Origin: JACRDV01 sp024860865 [NCBI: Methanobacteriota archaeon]
Lineage (GTDB): Archaea; JACRDV01
Length of the DNA stretch: 28,463 bases
NCBI GenBank assembly: GCA_024860865.1
Contig: JACRDV010000013.1
Span: 1-28,463 of the forward strand
Direction: 5' to 3'
In this document: positions 1-8,320 of the stretch, piece after piece
How the letters are laid out: every line of letters begins with the position of its first letter
Position numbering within the stretch: position 1 is the first letter of the stretch
Program-made: the position numbers and the translations under genes
Notes under the pieces: model-generated
Told to the model about the DNA's origin: nothing
Seen by the model: only the letters and a program-made list of their open reading frames with translations
Databases searched by the model: none

Positions 1-71
1 AGAAGAATCTAAGCAAGAGCGATTATGTAACCATTCTCTCCGCCCTTCTTAAGCTTGGTGTTAATTGTTAA
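1..71 (+). CDS. possible 3' end of a gene entering from the left edge (partial)
   Basis: One forward frame is open from the window edge to a TAA at 69-71 and encodes about 22 residues ending in LLKLGVNC. The residues look protein-like (short helix-like LSKSDYVTILSALL), but the fragment is too short to assign to a family. It would converge on the FBP aldolase/phosphatase gene. It may equally be chance open sequence. Confidence 0.25.
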   Translation, partial: KNLSKSDYVTILSALLKLGVNC

Positions 72-116
72 GCTAAGCTCTCGGTCGCACTCCATTTATT
101 TCTTCTTTTATGCAAA

Positions 117-1229
117 TTATACTAACTGCTTCCTATCCTTTAGCTTTTCTAACACCTTCGGCAATGTAGTATATTCCATTTCTTCGGGGCCTAAACGGGC
201 AGGCATAAATTCGCCCATTCTTCTCATAAATGCAGTGATATCATTTGCTATAGCTCTAGCTCTATCGAATGCTGGGTCGTCAAATAAGTCAGCCGGCTCT
301 TCTCCACGAAGTCCGACCAGTTGCCCATTAGATAAGTTAAAGCCAAGAGCAACAACTCGAGGAGGTCCATCGAAAACGGTGCACACAGCATTTTTAAGTG
401 ATACCGGCATAATTGGACCATAATGACTTCCCCTCATAAATCCGGGAACGAGCCAAGGTTCGCTGAATGCTACAAGTACTTCGCCCACGGCAGGAAGACC
501 ATGTTGCATCCTTATTATCATACATGGGTCATCTTTTCCCACATACTTTCCAGCTATAAGTGAAAGACGTGTTGTGCTTGAAACAGCAGCTAGTAGCTTA
601 TCATCAGCTCGATACACTCTTTCAATTACGTAACGTTCTGTTGTTCCGATTAAGGTAATAAGGTCATACATTTCCGCTGGACATGCTAAATCTACATGCT
701 TTCCCTCCTTAACATCAAGAACTCTAAATATAAATCCTCCATGCATCTTTGGGTCAATTATGAGCCCTGCAGTATTTGACGGGTCACCAAAGATTCTGAA
801 TAGCGGTAAGTTAAATCCGCCCGTACTTGTTTTGTCCGCCGCGACCACTATAAACGGCTCACTTATCCTTTCTTCAATTTCCATCTCAGCTACCCCTGGC
901 CCCATACCTTTAACTGTTCCTGCAAAAGCCTCTTTAAGCAAATCTTGTCCAGCAGCATATAGCTTTAATGGCTTTGAAACTTTTTCTGTAACTTCTTTAA
1001 ATGTATCCCAAGCTAATTTGTGTATTTCAGGGTTGTTCTCGCCTTTTGTATGCACCATGAGAAGTTCAAGATCGTCCCCGCAGTTGAATACATAGTGATC
1101 AATGATTAAACCATTTTTTTCCGCTTCTTCTAAGGATTGTTTTGCAACTTCGATTTGCTTAGGTATGACTATATGATGACCAGCTAGGGAACCTACATCT
1201 GCTTTGATTAAAGATATTGTTACTTTCAT
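117..1229 (-). CDS. fbp: fructose-1,6-bisphosphate aldolase/phosphatase (bifunctional, archaeal)
   Basis: This cytosolic enzyme condenses dihydroxyacetone phosphate with glyceraldehyde 3-phosphate and then dephosphorylates the product to fructose 6-phosphate, which makes gluconeogenesis one-way. The 370-residue length is normal for the family. The start MKVTISLIKADVGSLAGHH is the characteristic N-terminus, with metal-binding Asp and His residues, and GDDLELL (51-57) and DKTSTGGFN (132-140) follow. Lys232 in the KYVGKDDP segment and Tyr229 match the positions described for the Schiff-base lysine and a catalytic tyrosine; the other catalytic tyrosine is probably Y353 in MEYTTLP. The ATG is supported by a strong Shine-Dalgarno (GGAGGGTGA, complement of about 1234-1242). 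It is the last gene of a minus-strand run, 57 bp after the DGGGP synthase gene. Confidence 0.96.
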   Translation of the reverse strand: MKVTISLIKADVGSLAGHHIVIPKQIEVAKQSLEEAEKNGLIIDHYVFNCGDDLELLMVHTKGENNPEIHKLAWDTFKEVTEKVSKPLKLYAAGQDLLKEAFAGTVKGMGPGVAEMEIEERISEPFIVVAADKTSTGGFNLPLFRIFGDPSNTAGLIIDPKMHGGFIFRVLDVKEGKHVDLACPAEMYDLITLIGTTERYVIERVYRADDKLLAAVSSTTRLSLIAGKYVGKDDPCMIIRMQHGLPAVGEVLVAFSEPWLVPGFMRGSHYGPIMPVSLKNAVCTVFDGPPRVVALGFNLSNGQLVGLRGEEPADLFDDPAFDRARAIANDITAFMRRMGEFMPARLGPEEMEYTTLPKVLEKLKDRKQLV

Positions 1230-1286
1230 TTTTCACCCTCCATTATAAGTCAAAAAACACGATACAATAATTATACTTTATGTCTT

Positions 1287-2168
1287 TTACTTAACTACCG
1301 CTCCAACTAAAAACGCGAGAAGCGCGACCCCCATCCCAAATTTTAAGATTCTCTTGACCTCTGCAGCTCTTGCTGGTGTTGGATTGGACAGTAATAACCC
1401 AATTGCAACCAGAAACACTAAATCAGCAATTCCCACTACAACTAGATAGCTATACCCAAATAATCTAAGCAAATATGGAAATGGGCTGAGCGCAATGGCT
1501 GCTACAAGGAAAATAAGCATGATAACGCTGGCTTTAGCCGGGCCAATTAGAACTGGCAAAGTTTTTGCCCCACAGGCTTTGTCGCCAACGTAGTCTTCAA
1601 TTCCCTTTGCAATTTCACGGCTGATAGTTGCTAGCATTGCACATAAAGCAAGAATTCCAGCTGCAATTAAGTTGCCAATTGCTGCTCCGCCAAAGAGAAA
1701 GGTTGAACCAACAAGATATCCAATTGTTATATTTCCAGAAAATCCAGCGCGTTTTAAGCGCGCAGAATACGCAATCAGCAAAACAGAGTTAAACAAAGCA
1801 ATGAAGAAACAAACTTTTCCAGCCCAACCTAACCTTGGGTTAATGAATAAGCTAAGGAAAACTCCGTGCGCAAATAAAACTAGGGCAAATATTAAAGCCT
1901 CTTTTCGCGTTAGGCGGCCAGAGGGTATGGGTTTTTGCGATTTATTTATTCTATCAATATCTGTGTCATAGTAATCATTTATTGCATTACCAGCAGCGGA
2001 AATCGCTATTGCAACAAATATTGCTAATGAAATATTTTTAAGATAAACGGAGAAAATCTCTGTGTAATTTACGAGTGAAATGAATCCTCCAAGGAGAACT
2101 GCGAGGCCAGCCATTAAGCAATTAACCCATCTGCTCAATTCTAGATAAGCTTTAACTTTAAGCAACAC
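1287..2168 (-). CDS. UbiA-family prenyltransferase, probable digeranylgeranylglyceryl phosphate synthase
   Basis: This integral membrane enzyme is predicted to add the second geranylgeranyl chain to geranylgeranylglyceryl phosphate in archaeal ether-lipid synthesis. The 293-residue protein is strongly hydrophobic with about eight or nine membrane segments. The first Asp-rich motif NAINDYYDTDIDRINKSQKP (about residues 61-80) is the UbiA prenyl-diphosphate/Mg2+ site, and a second acidic motif REIAKGIEDYVGDKACGAKT lies near 184-203. Archaeal genomes have several UbiA members, but length and motif spelling fit DGGGP synthase best. The start is GTG at 2168, directly followed by a TTG codon, with a GAGG-like site just upstream. 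Other UbiA substrates cannot be excluded from sequence alone. Confidence 0.88.
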   Translation of the reverse strand: MLLKVKAYLELSRWVNCLMAGLAVLLGGFISLVNYTEIFSVYLKNISLAIFVAIAISAAGNAINDYYDTDIDRINKSQKPIPSGRLTRKEALIFALVLFAHGVFLSLFINPRLGWAGKVCFFIALFNSVLLIAYSARLKRAGFSGNITIGYLVGSTFLFGGAAIGNLIAAGILALCAMLATISREIAKGIEDYVGDKACGAKTLPVLIGPAKASVIMLIFLVAAIALSPFPYLLRLFGYSYLVVVGIADLVFLVAIGLLLSNPTPARAAEVKRILKFGMGVALLAFLVGAVVK

Positions 2169-2270
2169 AATTTAGGCCTCGCTTTTCTTTTTTGGCACTA
2201 CCACTAAAAGAGCAATCTCACAAATCAGAACTATATAATTCATGTAAAATTATCAAGAGTTAAAGATTTA

Positions 2271-2582
2271 CTAGGTCTTTTCCAATAGTTTTAAAATTAT
2301 TTCTGCAATTTCTTTACCTTGTTCGAAATTAGAGGCAGTTGTAATAATGAAGATTTCTTGAACAGAAGCCCCATTTGCAAGCAAAGCTTTGATATTGCCC
2401 TTTGAATCGACTCTTGTGACTTTAAATCTAACTCCGCCGCCACCTTTGGCTCCCTTTGCCTTGATTTGACCAGGTACGACCTTTTTTATATATGGGATCT
2501 TTGCAACTTCCAACAGTTTTTCTAGACCTTTTCGTTCGCCAATAATAGTTGGATGTTTTCCGCAAATTTTGTTTTTAAGCAT
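2271..2582 (-). CDS. DUF2103-like small conserved archaeal protein
   Basis: This is a 103-residue basic protein. Its pattern, KHPTIIGERKG near the N-terminus, a PGQIKAKGAKGGGGVRFKV glycine-rich centre and a GASVQEIFIITTA segment, resembles my recollection of DUF2103, annotated as a predicted metal-binding family. No biochemical role is known to me. The basic glycine-rich loop would suit nucleic acid or phosphate binding, but that is inference. The ATG at 2582 has no clear Shine-Dalgarno. It stands alone, with 102 bp to the DGGGP synthase gene and 128 bp to the RAM-domain gene. Confidence 0.7.
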   Translation of the reverse strand: MLKNKICGKHPTIIGERKGLEKLLEVAKIPYIKKVVPGQIKAKGAKGGGGVRFKVTRVDSKGNIKALLANGASVQEIFIITTASNFEQGKEIAEIILKLLEKT

Positions 2583-2710
2583 AGAACGTCGTTAATGAGA
2601 CTATTAACTTTTTCTCGGATTTAAAATTTCTATGATAATCCACAAATAGAAAGAAATCTTGAAAACTGCACTAATTTGAATACTGATGTTGACTTAATGA
2701 GAACTTAAAA

Positions 2711-2944
2711 TTATATTACAGTTGTGATTAGTGTTTCAGTTGATGAAACGCCTGGAATTGCTCTAATTTTGCCCACTACAAGTTGCCCCATAGCTTCAAC
2801 ATCTTCAGTCTCAGCTGTAACTACAGCATCCCAACGCCCAAAAACAGCCTTCACATCAGTTACTCCTTTAATATTCTTGATTTTGGCAAGCGCAGCTTTT
2901 TCTTTCCCAGCCACGAACCTAACTAATACCAAACCTACTGCCAA
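2711..2944 (-). CDS. stand-alone Lrp/AsnC ligand-binding (RAM) domain protein
   Basis: This 77-residue protein matches the C-terminal RAM domain of Lrp/AsnC regulators: VGLVLVRFVAGKEKAALAKI, then VTDVKAVFGRWDAVV and a closing SSTETLITTVI strand. It has no helix-turn-helix, so it is unlikely to bind DNA alone. Such proteins may sense amino acids or pair with full-length Lrp proteins. The TTG start at 2944 is well supported by GGAGGTGA (complement of 2951-2958), six bases upstream. The start lies inside the 3' end of the SPOUT methyltransferase gene (10-bp overlap), so the two are probably translationally coupled. Confidence 0.88.
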   Translation of the reverse strand: MAVGLVLVRFVAGKEKAALAKIKNIKGVTDVKAVFGRWDAVVTAETEDVEAMGQLVVGKIRAIPGVSSTETLITTVI

Positions 2945-3546
2945 GGATTTTCACCTCCGATTAGTTTTAATTCATCTTTAACTATGTCTTTTTTTAGGTA
3001 TTTAATAAGACCTGGCGTGATTTTTAATTTTTTGCCAATAACTGGAACAGCATATCCCAATTGAATGCTATGATTTTTTCTTATTTTTATTTCAGGGTTT
3101 AAGCGAGCTTTTATTTCACTTAATTTTTTTCCGCCTTCAATTAACTTTGCCACTAGGATTGCTCCATCTATACTAAATTGGGCTTTGCCAAGGTTTCTTG
3201 CTTTAACATTTCTGATTTTTTTTGTGATGAATTCATGGGTTCTGCCAAGCGGTATAGCTTCACCGAGAATTCCACCAACGACGAGTATTGGATTACTCTT
3301 TAAATCCGAGGCTTTGAGCGGTTTTCTTGCCTTTGGATCAAGCACAATTAACTCAGCTTTTTTAAAGGGCAGCTTAGTTATGCTCTCCGAAAAAGTAGTT
3401 CCGATTCTCTGTAGTTTTCCTTTTGCTAGGTTTTTGACGTTTGAAAAAATTAAGTTTCGTTTGCCAATGAGTTTTGAAGCATATTTATATTCTAACAGCA
3501 GCCAAGTTGATAAAACTGGTTCACAATGTTCAATTATAACTTTCAT
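2935..3546 (-). CDS. Sfm1-like SPOUT methyltransferase (PF04252-type)
   Basis: This 203-residue protein is related to the DUF431/PF04252 SPOUT family, whose yeast member Sfm1 methylates an arginine of ribosomal protein uS3. The evidence is the N-terminus MKVIIEHCEPVLSTWLLLEY, the LDPKARKPLKASD segment (about 70-82) and the VVGGILGEAIPLGRTHE motif (about 89-105), which corresponds to GGILGDHPPRDRT in Sfm1 and forms the SAM-binding knot. The archaeal group has usually been annotated as an RNA methyltransferase, so the substrate here (RNA or ribosomal protein) is open. Its 3' end contains the Shine-Dalgarno and start of the RAM-domain gene. It is followed upstream by PRC-barrel and nadE genes on the same strand. 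Confidence 0.85.
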   Translation of the reverse strand: MKVIIEHCEPVLSTWLLLEYKYASKLIGKRNLIFSNVKNLAKGKLQRIGTTFSESITKLPFKKAELIVLDPKARKPLKASDLKSNPILVVGGILGEAIPLGRTHEFITKKIRNVKARNLGKAQFSIDGAILVAKLIEGGKKLSEIKARLNPEIKIRKNHSIQLGYAVPVIGKKLKITPGLIKYLKKDIVKDELKLIGGENPWQ

Positions 3547-3576
3547 AGAACTCTCGTTAAAAATTTAAGTTTAAAA

Positions 3577-3819
3577 CTAATGGCCAAGTTTAGTTTGAAG
3601 CACTATATTTTCATTTGAAATTTTTATTTCGCTAAATGGAATCAGAAGCTCCCCGCCCTCTCTTACGCCTATAATTAAGTGCTCACACACTCCATTTGAA
3701 TTTATCTCAATGTCTTTTACTTTGCCGATTTCTTTTTCATTCAAATCAATTACATCTTTTCCGTGTATATCTTTTAAATAGCGCGCATTCACTCCAAACA
3801 CCAGATTAGATTTTTGCAA
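3577..3819 (-). CDS. PRC-barrel domain protein
   Basis: This 80-residue protein consists of one PRC-barrel: a KDIHGKDVIDLNEKEIGKVKDI stretch (split across two strands), then CEHLIIGVREGGELLIPFSEIK and a short final strand. PRC-barrels occur in RNA-processing proteins (RimM) and as free-standing archaeal adaptors. What this one binds is unknown. The TTG at 3819 would overlap the nadE 3' end by 14 bp, which fits translational coupling. No Shine-Dalgarno is visible, so an internal GTG a few codons later is an alternative start. Confidence 0.82.
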   Translation of the reverse strand: MQKSNLVFGVNARYLKDIHGKDVIDLNEKEIGKVKDIEINSNGVCEHLIIGVREGGELLIPFSEIKISNENIVLQTKLGH

Positions 3820-4606
3820 TAGGAGGTATCGCTCTTTTATGCCTTGATTTTTTCACCATAGATTTAATGCGTTCGACTTGGCTTAAATCAATGTTTAATT
3901 TTGTTGCAATCTCCTTTAGCTGAAGCCCTCTCTCAAACCCGAGCAAAATTAGGTCTAGGAAGCCATATGTAATCCCAAGCTCACTTTCATCTGTTTGCCC
4001 TACCCAGAGGCCGGCAGTTGGAATTTTATTTATTATTTTTTTGGGAACTCCTAAATACTCTGCTAATTGTTTCACTTGAGTTTTATATAAACCGCCAATT
4101 GGTAAAAAATCTACACCGCCATCTCCATACTTGGTAAAGTAGCCGCAAAGCAATTCTGATTTATTTCCTGTTCCAGCGACTAATCGGTCCAGTTTATTTC
4201 CATAATAGTAAAGAATCAACATTCTAGCGCGGGGCTTAAGATTTCCATAGGCTATTTTATTCTCTGGGTCAAATGCCGGACATGTTTTTTTGAAAGAATT
4301 AATAATTGGGTTAATATCGACTATTTCATGCTTAATCCCGAGCATTTTTGAAACTTTCATCGCATCTTTAATATCATTTGGATTAGTAACATTTTTTTCC
4401 GGCAGAATTAAGCCAAGCACTTTTTCTTTTCCTAATGCTTTAGCACATAGAACAGCTGTAGTGCTTGAATCGACTCCGCCACTAAGCCCAACTACAACTC
4501 CATCTGCATTTGCATTTTTTACAACTTTTTGAATAAAGGAAACAATTTTTTTCTCTACCTTTTTTGCATCTATTTTTAGTGTATCGGTAGATATTTCCCG
4601 GGACAT
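3806..4606 (-). CDS. nadE: NAD+ synthase (ammonia-dependent)
   Basis: This enzyme adenylates nicotinic acid adenine dinucleotide and amidates it with ammonia to give NAD+, the last step of NAD synthesis. The 266 residues form only the synthetase domain, with no glutaminase, as in most archaea. The PP-loop is VVVGLSGGVDSSTTA (about 38-52). LILPEKNVTNPNDIKDA, the VAGTGNKSELLCGYFTKYGD signature and KIPTAGLWVGQTDESELG follow in family order. The C-terminus is lysine-rich with IPPIAKI. A GAAGGA-like site lies upstream of the ATG. It is the first gene of the minus-strand nadE - PRC-barrel - Sfm1-like - RAM run and is divergent from the gene at 4746. Confidence 0.97.
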   Translation of the reverse strand: MSREISTDTLKIDAKKVEKKIVSFIQKVVKNANADGVVVGLSGGVDSSTTAVLCAKALGKEKVLGLILPEKNVTNPNDIKDAMKVSKMLGIKHEIVDINPIINSFKKTCPAFDPENKIAYGNLKPRARMLILYYYGNKLDRLVAGTGNKSELLCGYFTKYGDGGVDFLPIGGLYKTQVKQLAEYLGVPKKIINKIPTAGLWVGQTDESELGITYGFLDLILLGFERGLQLKEIATKLNIDLSQVERIKSMVKKSRHKRAIPPIAKI

Positions 4607-4745
4607 CGCTCAGACATCCTTCTCTTAATTAAAGGGTTATTAAATTAATACTAGTTGTTATCTACTATAAATCAAATAGTTACTTGACCAACTGACCAAA
4701 AACTACTTATTTAAATCTGTTGTATCAAGCTAAAGGTGGTTAAAC

Positions 4746-5099
4746 TTGGTACGGACACCAAAAGAAAGCGAAAAAAGTATAGTTGAGCTAGTGAAAGCTG
4801 AGACAAACCCAAAAATCACTTTGACGCCGTCTAAGATTGCCTTAAAAACTGGCAGTTCTGTCTATTCATATCATCCAACTGACTCCGATGACTATAAGAA
4901 AACCATAGCCGAGATTATCGATGTTATCGCTGAAAAGCGCGGAGTTGTTATAAAGCCTGAGGTTAAGGAAGAGGTTAAGGTTGAGGAAAAACTAGAGGAA
5001 AAAGAAGCAGAGGCTGAAGAAAAAGGTGAAAAGAAAAAACCTCGAAAACCCTCGAAAAGAGCAATTAAACGAAAAGAACTTGAAGAGCTAACTAAATAG
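4746..5099 (+). CDS. unknown small protein with charged C-terminal tail
   Basis: I do not recognise this 117-residue protein. The first 70 residues are a plausible small fold (IVELVKAETNPKITLTPSKI, then YKKTIAEIIDVIAEKRG). From about residue 72 the sequence is almost purely Glu/Lys/Ala and becomes strongly basic near the end (KKKPRKPSKRAIKRKELEEL), like disordered tails of nucleic-acid-binding proteins. The TTG start is supported by a Shine-Dalgarno (AAAGGTGGT, 4733-4741) ending five bases before it, and a TATA-like CTTATTTAAAT is at 4706-4716. A T-rich run at 5116-5147 may terminate it. Confidence 0.8.
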   Translation: MVRTPKESEKSIVELVKAETNPKITLTPSKIALKTGSSVYSYHPTDSDDYKKTIAEIIDVIAEKRGVVIKPEVKEEVKVEEKLEEKEAEAEEKGEKKKPRKPSKRAIKRKELEELTK

Positions 5100-5115
5100 T
5101 CTAAATAATCCAAAC

Positions 5116-5147
5116 TTTTTGGGATTAATTTTTTCTGCTTTTTTCAG
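5116..5147 (+). terminator. T-rich archaeal-type terminator
   Basis: Three T-runs (CTTTTTGG, AATTTTTTC, CTTTTTTC) follow the stop of the 4746-5099 gene within 50 bp. Archaeal RNA polymerase terminates at such oligo-T tracts without a needed hairpin. The assignment rests only on composition and position. Confidence 0.45.
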
Positions 5148-5309
5148 AATAATCTTGTGATTTTAAAAATTAACAAATTCAAAAAGACAAAGAAGTTATT
5201 TCGTAGTCTCCGATACCCTAGGGCTCTTCATTTTTTGATCAGCGGTTGTTCGCATCTTCATTGACCAATTGATATCTATATTGGGCCAATATATTAATTT
5301 TAGGTAAAC

Positions 5310-6338
5310 TTGCTCAAAGAAGCCTTGCTCTACAATAAAATAGGCGAAAACAAAGTCAAATGCAATATTTGCGCTCGGAAATGTATAATCGCTGAAGGTG
5401 GACGAGGCTTTTGTAGGACTAGAGAGAACAGAGACGGTATGCTTTTTACACTGATCTATGGAGAAGTCTCCGGCATCTCACTTAATCCTTCTGAGAAAAA
5501 GCCCTTTTTTCACTTTTGGCCAGGGGCTCTCTGGGTTTCAATAGGGACAGTTGGTTGTAATTTCAAATGTCAATTTTGCCAAAACTATGAAATCTCTCAA
5601 GCGAGCCCGGAGGATAATATAACTCGATTTTACTCGTGTGAAGAGATGGTTGATCTTTGTAAGAGTCATAACTCGCCCGGATTATCCTATACTTTTAATG
5701 AGCCAACAATTTGGTTTGAATATACATATAATTGTTCGAAGCTAGCTCATAAAAAAGGTTTGCTTAATAATTATGTTACGAATGGTTATATCTCTGCAGA
5801 AGCGCTCGAGCTAATTGCTCCTTATTTAGATGCGATGAATATTGATATTAAAGGTGGAGAGCAATTTTATAAAGAAATTTCTAAAGCACCTGGAAGAATA
5901 CCAGTTTTTGAAACAGCGAAGCTTGCAAAAAGGAAGGGAATCCACTTAGAATTTACAACTTTAGTTATACCGGGTAAAAATGATAATGAAAATGATTTGG
6001 AAGAAATTGCTCGTTTCATTCGAAATGAAATCGGAGATTACGCATGGCATATTACTAGATTTTTCCCGCACTACAAAATGACAGACATCCCTCCAACCCC
6101 GATCAAAACACTTGAAAGAGCACGTCAAATTGGGAAAGAAGAGGGATTAAGTTATGTTTATGTGGGTAACATTCCAGGTCACAAGTTCGAAAATACTTGG
6201 TGCCCAAACTGCAATGAGTTATTAATCGAACGTTATGTTTTTGATGTAGTGAAATATCAAATCACCCCTGACAAATGTTGCTCTAATTGTGGCAAAAAAA
6301 TTCCAATTATTGGAGAATTTTTGAAGTTTAAAACATAA
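5310..6338 (+). CDS. amrS: AmrS-like radical SAM enzyme (AmmeMemoRadiSam system)
   Basis: This 342-residue protein is a radical SAM enzyme of the AmrS/PflA-related group. The cluster motif is CNFKCQFC with C83, C87 and C90. Before it is a Cys-rich N-terminus (C18, C21, C25, C35) typical of the family, and after it a zinc-ribbon-like tail (CPNC near 296-299, CCSNC near 318-322). GVSGISLNP-type and FFHFWPG stretches match AmrS. The family often co-occurs with AmmeMemo proteins and its physiological substrate is unsettled; none of those partners is in this window. The TTG start keeps the conserved LKEALLY N-terminus. A TATA-like ATATATTAATTTT lies about 20 bp upstream, implying an almost leaderless mRNA. 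Confidence 0.9.
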   Translation: MLKEALLYNKIGENKVKCNICARKCIIAEGGRGFCRTRENRDGMLFTLIYGEVSGISLNPSEKKPFFHFWPGALWVSIGTVGCNFKCQFCQNYEISQASPEDNITRFYSCEEMVDLCKSHNSPGLSYTFNEPTIWFEYTYNCSKLAHKKGLLNNYVTNGYISAEALELIAPYLDAMNIDIKGGEQFYKEISKAPGRIPVFETAKLAKRKGIHLEFTTLVIPGKNDNENDLEEIARFIRNEIGDYAWHITRFFPHYKMTDIPPTPIKTLERARQIGKEEGLSYVYVGNIPGHKFENTWCPNCNELLIERYVFDVVKYQITPDKCCSNCGKKIPIIGEFLKFKT

Positions 6339-6377
6339 TATTTTTCAATTAGACTTAACTGAAAAGCCTGTGATAAT

Positions 6378-6725
6378 ATGGAAATCCTTTCGCTATTTGC
6401 TTTAGTTGGAGCAATTATTGTACTTGGATTTATTGGAATTTTGATTTTTGAGCGCACACAGGTTCCTGATATTATATGGCTCCTTGCATTTGGCTTGCTA
6501 ATTGGCCCTATTTTCGGGTTGGTTGATGTAGTGGTTTTTTCTAAGATAACCCCTTTGCTAGCAGCACTAGCTTTAATAATTATTCTATTTGATGGTGGTC
6601 TTAGCATGGACCTTAGAAAATTTATTTTCCATTCTCCGAGAGGAGTTTTGTTGGCAATAGTAGGTTTCGTATTTAGTATCAAAAAAACTCAAAATGGTTA
6701 TATAGCCATATATGTTCAAATGTAG
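6378..6725 (+). pseudogene. Na+/H+ antiporter, 5' part, cut by an IS607-type insertion
   Basis: This is the N-terminal third of a monovalent cation/proton antiporter of the CPA (NhaP/KefB-like) superfamily. Host coding ends at about 6679; the remaining 15 codons to TAG at 6723-6725 are element sequence. Membrane helices run from LFALVGAIIVLGFIGILIF onward, and the family motif FDGGLSMDLRKF lies near 74-85. The encoded protein breaks at GFVFSI, in the middle of a helix. The matching C-terminal part starts at 8321. Joining 6378-6679 to 8321-9260 gives 1242 bp, an uninterrupted 413-residue protein of normal family length. Confidence 0.93.
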
Positions 6726-8320
6726 TCGTATGAAACTATCTAATTGGGCGAAATTGCAAGGAATTTCGTATAGAACTACATGGAGGCTATGGAAGGCAGG
6801 CAAACTCAACGCTTATCAACTGCCAACAGGAACGGTCATAGTTAGGGATGAAACGAGACCTTCTTTTCCTGAAAAAGTTTGTATATATGCGAGGGTTTCG
6901 AGTAGTGAAAACAAAGATGATCTTGACCGACAAGCCCAACGACTTAAAGAATATGCTATTGCAAGGATAGCCGAAAGCAACTCAACAAATTGCTTATTGA
7001 TGGTGGTTACAATACGCTCATTGTGGAACATAAAGACCGATTAACTCGATTCGGATTCAACTATCTTAATAATTGGTTTGAGAGCATTGGAAAACGGATA
7101 GAGGTTGTGAACGAAACGGTTAACGATAAGGATGATTTGATGCGAGACCTCGTTTCGATAATAAAATCATTCTGTGCGAGGTTATATGGATTGAGACGAA
7201 GCAAACGTAAGACGGAGAAAATCATAATGGAGTTGAAGTCTAATGTTGATTAGAACTGTACAAATCCACTCCCCCGCAAATCAGTCTAAGGTATCACAAA
7301 TCAAAGAGTTTCTCGTCGAATATAACCGATGCGTAAATTATTTCATACGTCGGCTATGGGCGGAAAAGAAATTTACAGGTAGGTTTCTTGATAAAAAATA
7401 CATCCAAGACGCAAAAGATAAGTTCAATCTAACAGCCCGTTTGATTCAATGTGCAGGAAAGCAGGCACAACAAATCGTTAAATCCCAGCGAGAAAAGTCC
7501 TTTTCGCAAAGAACCATGCCTCGATTTAAAGTCCTCATGGCAGACCTCGATGGGCGATTCTGGAAGTTCGGAGATAATACCAAATCATTCGAGTGGCTCG
7601 TTCTCCAATCGGGATTCAAGGTACTCATTCCATTCAAGAGAACGAAGATGTGGACCAAATGGGAGGGGAGGGGTTTTACTCTCTCGAACAGCATACGCTT
7701 GAAGTACGATGAAGGTTCTCTTACACTGGAATTCTTTTTTGAAAAGGAGAAACCACCACTCAAACCGACAGGGGCAGTTGAAGGCATCGACCTCGGCTAT
7801 GTCAATACCATCACTTGCACCAACGGACAGGTTATCGGTGCGGGAATGAATAAGGTCATAGAATCGTTCTCAAAGCGTGAAAAACACACACACGAACAGA
7901 TAAAGAACCGCATCTTTCACGAACTGAAATCACTTAACATATCCAACGTAAAAAAGTTGGCTATTGAAAACTTAAAGTCCGTTAAGTCAAATACACGGGG
8001 GAAGTTCTCCCGTAAACGGAATAGGCGGCTATCTCACTGGCTCTATGCCAAGGTTGTGGAGCGTCTTGCACGGCGTTGTGAAGAAGAGGGGGTTCGGCTC
8101 GTAAGTGTGTCGCCCTGGAAAACTTCACAATACTGTCGGTTCTGCAACAACTGGGATAGACGAAACCGCAAGGGAGAAGTGTTCAAATGCGTTGTTTGTG
8201 GACACACAGACCACGCTGACATGAACGGTGCTATGAACATCAAACTCTTGGGGTTGGCGGAAGCGTATAGTCTCCGTTCACTACCAAGCAATTTTATGGG
8301 TGTTCGGAATGAATGTCTAT
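6680..8320 (+). mobile_element. IS607-type element (serine-recombinase tnpA + tnpB), 1641 bp
   Basis: The boundaries come from the split antiporter gene. Left host sequence ends TTTAGTAT and right host sequence begins AAAATCAGC. The trinucleotide TAT occurs at both junctions (6677-6679 and 8318-8320), so each edge is uncertain by up to 3 bp. There is no target duplication beyond this and no terminal inverted repeat, as expected for IS607-type serine-recombinase elements. Gene order is tnpA then overlapping tnpB, both forward. tnpA is damaged and tnpB appears intact, so the copy is probably immobile unless helped in trans. Codon use inside (many CGA/CGG, CTC and ACG codons) is less AT-biased than in the host genes. 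Confidence 0.92.
6730..7253 (+). pseudogene. tnpA: IS607-type serine recombinase tnpA, internal deletion and frameshift
   Basis: The first frame (6730-7044) encodes a MerR-like HTH (LSNWAKLQGISYRTTWRLWKAGKL) followed by the serine-recombinase start VCIYARVSSSENKDDLDRQ, whose ARVSS holds the nucleophilic serine. After EYAIAR the frame goes wrong. A second frame, shifted and readable from about 6966, continues with DSRKQLNKLLIDGGYNTLIV and EHKDRLTRFGFNYL to the TAG at 7251-7253. Relative to family members about 20 residues (the region ending in GSGLN) are missing at 6964-6968, and the deletion is not a multiple of three. The product should be inactive. tnpB overlaps the 3' end by 11 bp. Confidence 0.9.

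Noticed and set aside
55-423. Forward frame of 122 codons over the FBP aldolase/phosphatase gene
   Set aside because: It lies antisense to a gene with strong family motifs and has no recognisable protein features; it is a shadow frame.
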